DNA from: Synechococcales cyanobacterium PMM_0073
Lineage (GTDB): Bacteria; Cyanobacteriota; Cyanobacteriia; Elainellales; Elainellaceae
Direction: 5' to 3'
NCBI GenBank assembly: GCA_949127695.1
Contig: CASBQH010000160.1
Location: 1-9,665, forward strand
DNA length: 9,665 nt
Numbering within the stretch: the first letter of the stretch is position 1; each line of letters opens with the position of its first letter. This document shows positions 1 through 7,232 of the stretch, piece after piece. Position numbers and translations under genes: made by a program. Below the pieces are notes generated by a model that saw nothing but the letters and a program-made list of their open reading frames with translations, searched no databases and was not told where the DNA came from.

Positions 1-1683
1 ATGCTGGTCAAAGGCAATTTTCAGACGACGACGCAGCTCTCTGGCTGTCACCCATTGCTTCAGCGGAGCCGTCTTAATCCAGATTCGGATCATGATGCCG
101 CTATGCGAAATTTGATCCACGCCAAATAGCTCTTGCGTATCCAGAATCATTGAGCGCCAGGCTGGATCTGCCGCCATTTCATCGACGGTGGCGCGCACCA
201 CGGCCAGCGCGTAGTCTACGTCGGTATTGTAGGCCACTTCAATCCGAAAGTCGGTTCTCGCCCAGGTGCGCGACATATTTTCAACCTGGGTGATCCGGCT
301 ATTCGGCAGCGTGATCAGGTTGCCGTCGTCATTGCGGATCTGAGTAATTCGCAAATTCAGGTTTTCGACGAAGCCAGTGGCCGTTTCTGTCCGAATCCGA
401 TCGCCGATCCGAAAGTGATCTTCGAGCAAAATTAAAAAGCCGTTTACCAGATCTTTCACCAGGCTTTGGGCGGCAAACGAAGCGGCCAGCGCCACCAATG
501 CCCCCAGCGCCAGCACCGATCCGGGGGCAATTTGCAGCCATTGCACGACCCAGAGCATGCTGATTGCGTAGACCAGCACCATTTTCAGCCCTTTCAGCAC
601 TCTGGCAATGGTTGAAATTCGCTGGCAGTTGGCGGCAGTCAGCGACTTATCGCGTTCGCGGCTTTCAATATACCGATCAATTCCCAAATCGGTGAGCCGA
701 TTGATTAACCCGGTGACAAACCAGGCGATCAAAACCACGATCGGAATTACAATCACCTGGCGAGCAAACTGGCGCGTCTGGGGAAAGCTATTCAGCCCAT
801 AGGCCAGCCCAGTCATCCAGACCAAGCCAATGACCCAAAAGGTGAGCCAGCGCAGAAAGCGAGCGAGATGCAGTCGGCGCTGTAGCCCTAAATAATCCCG
901 CAGCTCGTGCCAGAGCGACGAAGGCGCGGGAGGGCTATCCTCGCTCTCGGCCTCAGCCGGAACAGCAGCCAGTTCTGCGGCAAGCTGCTGCTGAAGCCGC
1001 TGGCTGCGTCTTCCCCAAAATGTCCAGATCCCGATCAAGAGCGGCATTAATAGCAACACTGCAATGGCCACCTTAACCACCTGCGCGATTTGCTGCCTTA
1101 GCGCTTCGGGCTGGCGCAGCTTCAGGGCTTCGCGTAGGCTATCTTCCAAAATCTGCCGCCAGCGGCTGGCCAGCTGATCTTGGCCAATGCCGTAGTACTG
1201 CGCGTCTGGATTGGTGACGGTGAGCAGCACTCTGGCTTCGGCTAGCTCTTCATCTCGAGCAAACAGCACGGGCTGACCGTTCAGCCGCTCAACTGAAACC
1301 TCCAGCGTTTTTGGATCCAGCATTGTGGTCTCTGACAGCTCATCGCCCAGCACCAGCTGCTCCAGATTGGCTTCGATCTGTTTGGCGCGAATTTCGACCG
1401 GAATTTGCACACCGGGCTCGGCTCGGTTAAACACAGCGGGCGAGGCGATCCGAAATAGCTCTCTGCCGTCTAGCCGAATGCCAGTGGCTTCCAGCGTGCC
1501 GCGCCGCTCGACGTTCGTAGGCAGGGGCGGCACTCCGGTTGGATTGGGTAAGAATGGGATCTGTCCTAGCGCGGGCGATAGGTTTAGGCTCAAACTAATG
1601 CCCAGGCTGAGGCAGAAGCCAACGAGGCCATAGAGCAGAATTCTGCGGCTAGATCTGCTAAATTTTGCCAAAACCTGCCCCAT
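1..1683 (-). CDS. MscS-family mechanosensitive ion channel, cyanobacterial long form (3' end cut by window edge)
   Basis: I translated this frame by hand: 561 codons are open from the ATG at 1683 to the window edge, with no stop reached. Residues 13-40 are a hydrophobic signal-peptide-like segment ending ALG/Q. Residues 55-200 are a soluble, probably periplasmic domain (TLEATGIRLDGRELFRI, then LTVTNPDAQYYG) of the type preceding many cyanobacterial MscS channels. Hydrophobic helices follow at about 202-223, 278-297, 307-329 and 364-384. The pore-lining Gly/Ala-rich helix is at 388-420 (LALGALVALAASFAAQSLV). The MscS beta-domain is at about 421-470, with FRIGDRI, GFVENLNLRIT and ITLPNSRI. The family releases solutes on membrane tension. 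The start is supported by TGAGG 6 nt upstream (1690-1694), and the gene follows the AI-2E stop by 20 nt, so cotranscription is likely. By comparison with the family probably only a few tens of C-terminal residues are missing. Family call firm; osmotic role inferred. Confidence 0.92.
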   Translation of the reverse strand, partial: MGQVLAKFSRSSRRILLYGLVGFCLSLGISLSLNLSPALGQIPFLPNPTGVPPLPTNVERRGTLEATGIRLDGRELFRIASPAVFNRAEPGVQIPVEIRAKQIEANLEQLVLGDELSETTMLDPKTLEVSVERLNGQPVLFARDEELAEARVLLTVTNPDAQYYGIGQDQLASRWRQILEDSLREALKLRQPEALRQQIAQVVKVAIAVLLLMPLLIGIWTFWGRRSQRLQQQLAAELAAVPAEAESEDSPPAPSSLWHELRDYLGLQRRLHLARFLRWLTFWVIGLVWMTGLAYGLNSFPQTRQFARQVIVIPIVVLIAWFVTGLINRLTDLGIDRYIESRERDKSLTAANCQRISTIARVLKGLKMVLVYAISMLWVVQWLQIAPGSVLALGALVALAASFAAQSLVKDLVNGFLILLEDHFRIGDRIRTETATGFVENLNLRITQIRNDDGNLITLPNSRITQVENMSRTWARTDFRIEVAYNTDVDYALAVVRATVDEMAADPAWRSMILDTQELFGVDQISHSGIMIRIWIKTAPLKQWVTARELRRRLKIAFDQH

Positions 1684-1689
1684 GATTGG

Positions 1690-1694
1690 CCTCA
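1690..1694 (-). promoter_or_regulatory. Shine-Dalgarno site of the MscS-family gene
   Basis: The minus strand reads TGAGG followed by 6 nt (CCAATC) and then ATG at 1683. It sits in the 20-nt gap after the AI-2E stop codon and fixes the channel's start. It also argues that the gene is translated from the same mRNA as its upstream neighbour. Confidence 0.6.
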
Positions 1695-1703
1695 AAACAG
1701 CCA

Positions 1704-2762
1704 CTATTCAACCTGCGCCGGTTGCTCAAGGGTGGGCTCTGGCTCTAGCGCTGGCGCAGACTTTAACTCTCGCTCTGCCTCCAGTGAGTTCATCCAGGCA
1801 GCAATCATCCCGGCAATTGGAATTGAGAGAAAAATACCTAGCAGTCCCGCCACCCGCTCGCCAATAAACAGCGCCAAAAACAGCAGGACGGGGTTTAACT
1901 CTAAGGCATCACCCATGACTTTAGGCCGCACGTAGTTATCCTGAATCTGCACCAAAATAATGCAGACAATCACCACGCGCAGCGCCACCGCTCCGCCCTG
2001 AGAGGCCAGCACCATCAGGCTGACCACCGCGACGCCCAGCGTGGCACCAATGCCCGGAATTGCGTCAATTAAGCCGACAATAATGGCCAGCAGCAGCGCG
2101 TAGTTGACGCCCAAAAACGGAAAAATCAGCAGCGTGCTGCCCGACAAAAACAGCATCAGCAGCATCTGTCCGCGAATGAAGCCCAAAAAGCTCTGCCGAA
2201 ACGTGATGGCAAACCGCTCGCGGGAAGCAGCGGGCAGACGCTTGAGAAACCCCTGCCAAAGCTTGTCGCCATCAATCAGCATATACAGACAGATCACCGC
2301 CCCAAACATGCCAATAAACAGTCCTGAAAACAGGCTTCGCAGAATGCCCAAGCCAGAGAGCAAGCCCGTTTGCAGAGCTTCAATCACCTTGCTCAGCTCA
2401 ACCTGGTTGAGCAGATCTTGAAACGGCAGATCTGGCTGTCTCAGGCTCTCTTGCAGCCTGCCGGAAAGCCCCTGTCCTTGGTTCAGCGCTTCGAGGCCAA
2501 TAAATGTGACTAGCCCCAGCAGGAACGCCGCCGCCACCAAAAAGCTAATCGCAATCGCCCAGCCTCTGGGAAGATAGCGCGACAGCCAGATTACCGGATA
2601 GTTGAGCAGGGCGGCAAAAATTCCGGCGACTGCAAATAGAGCAATCGTGCTGTAGAAGTAGGTAATCAGCAGCACGGTGATCCAGCCGCAGGCAAACAGC
2701 AGAATGTAGCGGAGCAAAGCGGAGTTATTCAACATTTGCCAGAGCGGGGAAGAGGGCGGCAA
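1704..2762 (-). CDS. AI-2E family transporter (PF01594-type membrane permease)
   Basis: A 352-residue polytopic inner-membrane protein with the layout of the AI-2E/TqsA/YdiK/PerM superfamily. It has N-terminal helices at about 17-55 and 67-90, a soluble segment at 91-135, further helices at 139-163, and a conserved C-terminal half. Family marks are FIRGQ (195-199), GLIDAIPGIGA (230-240), the DNYVRPKVMG and ELNPV region (275-292), and LGIFLSIPIAG (308-318). The last 25 residues are a charged, Pro/Glu-rich tail. Family members include an autoinducer-2 exporter and a Na+/H+ antiporter, so the substrate here is unknown. The longest frame begins with TTG at 2762, with an in-frame TAA just upstream. 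An ATG at 2735 (residue 10, MLNNSALLRY) is an equally plausible start, and neither has a clear Shine-Dalgarno. It lies 25 nt after the 1230-residue gene and 20 nt before the MscS gene, so it is probably the middle cistron of an operon. Confidence 0.93.
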   Translation of the reverse strand: MPPSSPLWQMLNNSALLRYILLFACGWITVLLITYFYSTIALFAVAGIFAALLNYPVIWLSRYLPRGWAIAISFLVAAAFLLGLVTFIGLEALNQGQGLSGRLQESLRQPDLPFQDLLNQVELSKVIEALQTGLLSGLGILRSLFSGLFIGMFGAVICLYMLIDGDKLWQGFLKRLPAASRERFAITFRQSFLGFIRGQMLLMLFLSGSTLLIFPFLGVNYALLLAIIVGLIDAIPGIGATLGVAVVSLMVLASQGGAVALRVVIVCIILVQIQDNYVRPKVMGDALELNPVLLFLALFIGERVAGLLGIFLSIPIAGMIAAWMNSLEAERELKSAPALEPEPTLEQPAQVE

Positions 2763-2787
2763 GGGGATTTAGGGTGTTGCTAAAGGG

Positions 2788-5700
2788 CTAGAGCGTCATG
2801 GGAGCAATCGGTTCAATATCGGGGTCTTGGCCACCCAGCTGGTTGGTTCGCAGCACCCAGACCGAGGCTCCATATTCTAAGAAAGCCTGCACGACGACAT
2901 CGCTCGACTTGCGGGGCAAAAGCGTCCGCCAGCTGCCCAGCCCCGTCCAGAGGTTGCGAAGCGGGTCGTCTTCTAGGGTTGTGCCCAGGTTAAACTCGTT
3001 GGTTTCCCAGTCGGCGCGGGGCGAACCCAAGGGCTGGAGCTTGCGATAGAGCTTGGCTTGCAGTCCCAGCAGCTGTTGATAGCTCTGAGTATGAGCTGGG
3101 TTTTCTGCCAGCCAGGATTGCAGTGTTGCTTGGTTGGCCTCAATCGCCTGAAACAGCGAGCGCAGGCTGGCAAACAGAGCTTGATTGGAGTCTTGCGCGC
3201 AGTTGTTAGCGGGCCCGACGTAGGTGGCTCCCGTGCCGTCGCCGGTTCGGTAGCGAGCCGTCATGGCCTCAAGCTGGCTCACCATGCCGCTCAGCGGCGA
3301 ACGCTGCACCCCGTTAATGTCAAAGCTGCCGGTAAATGGCTCAAACTTAATCAAAATATCGCAGACCGGACGCACGCCCAGCCAGCCCATCTGCCGATCG
3401 CCCATATAGCGCGACCAGTGCAGCGTTCCGGCAGTTAGGCCGTCGGTATTGTGGGTATAGACCTGGTAATACTGGATTTCAAACCGGCGCTCATCGCTGA
3501 TTGGGTCGTGGATGACGGTGGCCATGCCAAAGGAGAAATGACCAAAAAAGATCGGCGTTTTGGCCGCAGGCTCTCGGTTGTTGCCGCCAATGCCGCCGTA
3601 CACATGCAGCAGCAGCGCCCGGTCGCCCACCCGCCAGTCATCAATTGCGGCTTGGTTCTGGGTAATCTGCGGATTGGCGACGCAGAGCACCGAGGAGAGC
3701 TTGCCTTTCTGCGCCACAATATCTGCCCAAGACTCGCGCCGAATATAGCGATAGGCAGGCTTATTGCCAAACACCACCCGATCAGGCTGAAGCCGAAACA
3801 GCGAACGCGGCCCCAGAGCGCGCACTACAAACAGACCGTTGGCATCTTTTGCACCATAGATGTACCAGCCCGCTTCGTTCAGGGGCATTTGCTCCAGGCC
3901 GTTGGTGGTAGAAGGATAGCTGCCATAGCTCTGCGAGGTCAGCACTTGCGGCAGGCGCAGCGTTTCTTCCGCGCCGTCAAACTGGCGGCTGGCGGCGTTA
4001 AAATGACTCACCCGGAAGCGGTCGGTGCCAGCCACTGGCGCTTCAAACCGCACCAGGCCATAGTAGCGCCCCGTTACCTCCACTGGCTGAACGGCAATTC
4101 GCAGCACAGGGCAGCCGTTTTCTGTCTCTAGCGCCACTCTCCCCGTCAACATCACAATCAGGTCATCGACCGGATGCGAGCCTGCCAGCGATTCTAGCGG
4201 GCCGACCTGCTGCCAGTGGTTGAGCCGGACTGGGTGAATCGTGCCGCCATACTGGCTGGAATAGGTGGCATCCACGCTGAAATGCACGTCATGGGTAACG
4301 GCTCGCACCAGGTTTTTGACGGTCGGCTCATTCACCCAGCGCAGTATCACCCGCTGCCCCACCAGCGCCTCATAGTCGGGTTCGGCATGATGCACCTCAA
4401 ACCAGACGCCGCGCAGCTGCTGACGCTCCTCAGGCTGGGGCAAGATCAGCCGACCCATCCAGGGGGCAATCGGGCGATAGAGCTGCGGGTCAACGGTTTG
4501 ATCGAGCGGGTAGTAGCTGTAGTGGTTAAAGTCGGCCTGCTGATAATGCTCGTAGTTGCTGATCTGCTTGGTACGCTGCGGCAGAGCCACCAATAGCTGC
4601 CCCTTTAAGATTGAGAGCACCAGGCCAATTGTATGCTGCAAGTGGCTCTCGCCTTCTGGCAGGTAGGCGTTTGGATCCATGATGCCACCGGGCACCTGAT
4701 GCCCCATCGGCCCTAGCGAAATTTGGCTAATTTTGCCCTTGCGCTTGGCGCGGTTCCAGTAAGAGAGCGGAAACCACTTGCGGCGACCCGCAAACAGCAG
4801 CGGCCCCAGTTTGGCCACGCTGTCTTTATCGCCGACCAAATGGTAGAGATGCGACAGCTTCAAAAAATTGACGTTGGCGCTCATGACGCCACCCAGCGAA
4901 ATCACCTCGATCTCGCTGCCCAGCGCCCGCTTTAAATAAGGCGTGGCCGCAACCGACATCTGCGCCCCGCCGCTGTAGCCCACCAGCGTCAGCGGCACGC
5001 CGCTCTGAGGCTGATAGCCCTGTCGGATTAGCCCGTTGTAGAGCACTTGGGCAATCCCCTGATTGTAGAGCGGGCCGTAGCGCTTGTCGGCAGAGAGCGC
5101 CACAATCCAGGCGTTGCGGATATTGACCAGCAGCCCCAGCAGCGCCATCGGGTTTTGCCAGCGCATTCGATCTGCCAGTCGCCACAGCCAAGCCAGCGGG
5201 CGATCTTGGTTCAACGCCTGATTGCGAACCGAATACATCATCAGCCCCTGCACCAGCGTCATATCAGACGGCAAAACGACCTGGAGCGCTTCGATGAACT
5301 CCTCTACGTCCGGCGTGTAGGCTTCGCCCGACTGCCCCACGCCATCTACATAGATCACGTAGCGCGAGGGCTGTTCGCGAGTCTCCGGCTGGCTGGGTGC
5401 GAGCAGCAGCTCGGCCTCTTGAGTTTCCAGATCCTCGCCATACCAGCCTGCCCACCAGCCCAAGGTTTCCAGCGGCGCTAAGAGTCCGGCAAAGATTAGC
5501 GAAACGAGTCCAATCCAGATGAGATCAAATGTCCAGCGCACCAGTCGCGGCAGGTTTTCGTGCCAGCCAAATAGGCTGTCCCGCACCGGGCGGAGCAGCA
5601 CTGCCACTAGCGCAAATAGCAGCACCATGCCCAGCAAAATCGCCCCCAGCTGGATTACCTGAGGAATGCGCTGGACGCGATGGGCTACGGCTGCGCCAAG

Positions 5701-6480
5701 GTCCACCTCGCTGTTGGGCATTTGCAGGGCGGCGACACCGGTAGCTGCGCCAGTCGAGAGTTGAAATGAAGCAGGGACAGCAGATTCTGGCTGAAAGGCT
5801 GCTGCCTGAGCTGCCTGCTGAGCGGGCGAGGCTACGGCGGCTTTTTCGGGACCTGAGCGCACCTTTTCCTTCAGCTCAGAGCGGTTGTTTGCCAGGTCAA
5901 CGCCCGCTACCCGCTGCGCTAAGCCGCGCCCTAGCTGAGCAATCGGCTGTCCGACAGTTCCTTCTAAGAGCCGCAGCATCACCCAGCCAAAGGCCACATG
6001 CACAAACGCATCGGCACCGCTCACATTGGCAATGGCGCTAAATCCAACCACCATAGCCAGCAAATGCCAGACTGACAGCAAGTTAAAAATAGGGACGCCC
6101 AAATAGGGCAAGGCCGCCAAGAAGCTGAATCCCAGCGGGGCGTAGCCTAAACCCAAAGCCGTGACCAGATCGCGCCAGGGTACATGCACTAATCCCGGAA
6201 TCCAGCCAATGAGCCAGGTGCTAAAGACCAGAAACAAAAAACCGCAGGTAAACAGTACCGCATTCAGCAGCAGGCTGAAGACAAACCGCAGCGGCTGCAC
6301 CTGATTGATAAATAGAATAATGCTCTGGCCAACCGCCAGCGAGAGTCCGGCGGTTAAAACCACTAAGAGCGCCGCAGTCTGCCCTGCTGGCAGATCAACA
6401 GCGGTCTGGAAGGCTGACTGATCGAGAGAAAATGAGCCGCCAATCAGATCATCAAGCTGATTGAGTAATGGGTCAGCCAT
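2788..6480 (-). CDS. Large membrane-anchored multidomain protein: YIP1-like region, alpha/beta-hydrolase-like domain, C-terminal Cys/His domain
   Basis: A 1230-residue protein. Seen: hydrophobic helices at about 34-57, 66-92, 103-126, 128-150 and 157-172; an Ala/Gln-rich linker at 195-265; two more helices at 274-297 and 313-338. Residues 372-630 look like an alpha/beta hydrolase: strand RYVIYVDG (373-380), nucleophile elbow GYSGG with S503, an Asp loop VGDKD (549-553), and H613 or H616 before a helix. Residues 680-890 are probably beta-rich and unrecognised. Residues 890-1130 contain VGDRALLLHVYGGIGG, GHFSFG (H981) and NNCAQDS (C1094), an order suggesting a permuted papain-like fold. I believe related cyanobacterial proteins are sometimes labelled CAAX/Abi protease, but no membrane-embedded EExxxR motif is visible, so I do not use that name. 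The N-terminal helices resemble YIP1 proteins (LGYAPLGFSFLAALPYLG). Start ATG 6480 has GGAG 10 nt upstream. First gene of a tight run with the AI-2E and MscS genes. Substrate and role unknown. Confidence 0.85.
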   Translation of the reverse strand: MADPLLNQLDDLIGGSFSLDQSAFQTAVDLPAGQTAALLVVLTAGLSLAVGQSIILFINQVQPLRFVFSLLLNAVLFTCGFLFLVFSTWLIGWIPGLVHVPWRDLVTALGLGYAPLGFSFLAALPYLGVPIFNLLSVWHLLAMVVGFSAIANVSGADAFVHVAFGWVMLRLLEGTVGQPIAQLGRGLAQRVAGVDLANNRSELKEKVRSGPEKAAVASPAQQAAQAAAFQPESAVPASFQLSTGAATGVAALQMPNSEVDLGAAVAHRVQRIPQVIQLGAILLGMVLLFALVAVLLRPVRDSLFGWHENLPRLVRWTFDLIWIGLVSLIFAGLLAPLETLGWWAGWYGEDLETQEAELLLAPSQPETREQPSRYVIYVDGVGQSGEAYTPDVEEFIEALQVVLPSDMTLVQGLMMYSVRNQALNQDRPLAWLWRLADRMRWQNPMALLGLLVNIRNAWIVALSADKRYGPLYNQGIAQVLYNGLIRQGYQPQSGVPLTLVGYSGGAQMSVAATPYLKRALGSEIEVISLGGVMSANVNFLKLSHLYHLVGDKDSVAKLGPLLFAGRRKWFPLSYWNRAKRKGKISQISLGPMGHQVPGGIMDPNAYLPEGESHLQHTIGLVLSILKGQLLVALPQRTKQISNYEHYQQADFNHYSYYPLDQTVDPQLYRPIAPWMGRLILPQPEERQQLRGVWFEVHHAEPDYEALVGQRVILRWVNEPTVKNLVRAVTHDVHFSVDATYSSQYGGTIHPVRLNHWQQVGPLESLAGSHPVDDLIVMLTGRVALETENGCPVLRIAVQPVEVTGRYYGLVRFEAPVAGTDRFRVSHFNAASRQFDGAEETLRLPQVLTSQSYGSYPSTTNGLEQMPLNEAGWYIYGAKDANGLFVVRALGPRSLFRLQPDRVVFGNKPAYRYIRRESWADIVAQKGKLSSVLCVANPQITQNQAAIDDWRVGDRALLLHVYGGIGGNNREPAAKTPIFFGHFSFGMATVIHDPISDERRFEIQYYQVYTHNTDGLTAGTLHWSRYMGDRQMGWLGVRPVCDILIKFEPFTGSFDINGVQRSPLSGMVSQLEAMTARYRTGDGTGATYVGPANNCAQDSNQALFASLRSLFQAIEANQATLQSWLAENPAHTQSYQQLLGLQAKLYRKLQPLGSPRADWETNEFNLGTTLEDDPLRNLWTGLGSWRTLLPRKSSDVVVQAFLEYGASVWVLRTNQLGGQDPDIEPIAPMTL

Positions 6481-6488
6481 CTATTTCA

Positions 6489-6494
6489 CTCTCC
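6489..6494 (-). promoter_or_regulatory. Probable ribosome binding site of the 1230-residue protein
   Basis: The minus strand carries GGAGAG ending 8 nt before the ATG at 6480, in the 53-nt gap after the DUF3611 gene. It supports the chosen start. The same gap holds a small palindrome (6523-6533, GCAATAATTGC) immediately after the DUF3611 stop codon. That is too short and AT-rich to be a convincing terminator, so readthrough from DUF3611 into this gene remains possible. Confidence 0.45.
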
Positions 6495-6533
6495 GGGTTC
6501 AGTCTACGTTGTCATCTTAGAGGCAATTATTGC

Positions 6534-7139
6534 TTAGAAATCACTCTGATTACGATGTTGTCCCACGTAGTAAATCAGCAGCAGCGAGACAATTGTGCCG
6601 ATTAAGCCAGCTGCAATGGCGCTGACCATGGCTTGAATCGCAATCATGTTGGAGGGCGTCACGATTGCCCCCTGCGTCAGCATCGTGCCCACCTGAGTCG
6701 GAGCCACCACCGTCGAGCCTTGGGGCAGCGTCAGCATTCTGATGGTGAGTTGCGCCACCCGCGCCAGCGCAATCGATACGGCAATGACCATAATGCCCAG
6801 GTTGATCAACAGACCCAGCTTCAGATCTCGCTTAATTTCGGCCTTGGCGGGTCGCCGGTCGGGGTTTTCTAGCCTTCTGGCAATTTTGGTGTAGCGATAG
6901 CACCAGTAAATGCTGAGGCAGAGCGCCAGCAGGCAGAGGATGGCCAGCGCAATCCCCAATGACAAAATGCTAGCTTGGTTTCCAGCTCTGGAAAACACCG
7001 TCGTCAGCACCACCAAAATTGGAATAAACCCTAGAAAAGACTGCAACCAGAAGCCGCCCCAGCCCAGCCAGCGAAACGAATGGGCGACCTGTTTCGGAGA
7101 TGGATTGAAGGCGACATCGGGCTTCAGGAAGTCAAACAT
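6534..7139 (-). CDS. DUF3611 family membrane protein (Tic21/PIC1-related)
   Basis: A 201-residue protein with four strong hydrophobic segments at about 25-50, 57-80, 107-130 and 165-191. The cytosolic-looking basic loop 82-106 (YTKIARRLENPDRR) lies between helices 2 and 3. The N-terminal block FRWLGWGGFWLQSFLGF (22-38) and the overall length fit the DUF3611 family of cyanobacteria and plastids. From established knowledge, the plastid member Tic21/PIC1 has been tied to protein import and iron uptake, and a Synechocystis homologue to metal transport. Whether this copy does either is inference. The start ATG 7139 has no Shine-Dalgarno. Its leader is instead pyrimidine-rich (TCTCTCC, CTCCCTTCCC), which is not rare in cyanobacteria. 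It lies 93 nt after pstS, with a possible promoter of its own, and 53 nt before the large multidomain gene. Confidence 0.85.
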   Translation of the reverse strand: MFDFLKPDVAFNPSPKQVAHSFRWLGWGGFWLQSFLGFIPILVVLTTVFSRAGNQASILSLGIALAILCLLALCLSIYWCYRYTKIARRLENPDRRPAKAEIKRDLKLGLLINLGIMVIAVSIALARVAQLTIRMLTLPQGSTVVAPTQVGTMLTQGAIVTPSNMIAIQAMVSAIAAGLIGTIVSLLLIYYVGQHRNQSDF

Positions 7140-7168
7140 GGGAAGGGAGTTTTGGAGAGAATGCTAAT

Positions 7169-7196
7169 CACTATAGTGGAATTACAGTAGAATTCC
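7169..7196. promoter_or_regulatory. Overlapping palindromes and candidate -10 element upstream of the DUF3611 gene
   Basis: The 10-bp perfect palindrome CACTATAGTG (7169-7178) abuts an inverted repeat GGAATT-7 nt-AATTCC (7178-7196), sharing one base. On the minus strand TATAGT (7170-7175) is a good -10 hexamer and would give an RNA leader of about 24 nt before ATG 7139. No recognisable -35 lies 16-18 nt upstream, where the arms of the GGAATT repeat are instead, so an activator or repressor site overlapping the promoter is a reasonable reading. Both palindromes are exact in the sequence; the regulatory role is inference. Confidence 0.35.
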
Positions 7197-7232
7197 TAGA
7201 GCTAGAACAAGCAGATTAGATTGCGGATTAAA

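Noticed and set aside
3451..4131. A 226-codon open frame on the plus strand opposite the large gene
   Set aside because: It lies wholly within the reverse of a well-supported coding region, its protein is low in recognisable motifs and rich in His/Arg/Pro as expected from antisense of GC-rich codons, and no ribosome site or homologous family is apparent.
5047..5481. A 144-codon plus-strand frame, and a similar one at 7740-8174
   Set aside because: Both are antisense shadows of firm minus-strand genes (the large protein and pstS), with composition typical of such shadows.
2788..6480. CAAX/CPBP (Abi) intramembrane protease as the name for the large protein
   Set aside because: The diagnostic EExxxR and downstream membrane-embedded His motifs are not visible; the EE in DVEEFIEAL lies in a soluble segment and is not followed by the pattern.
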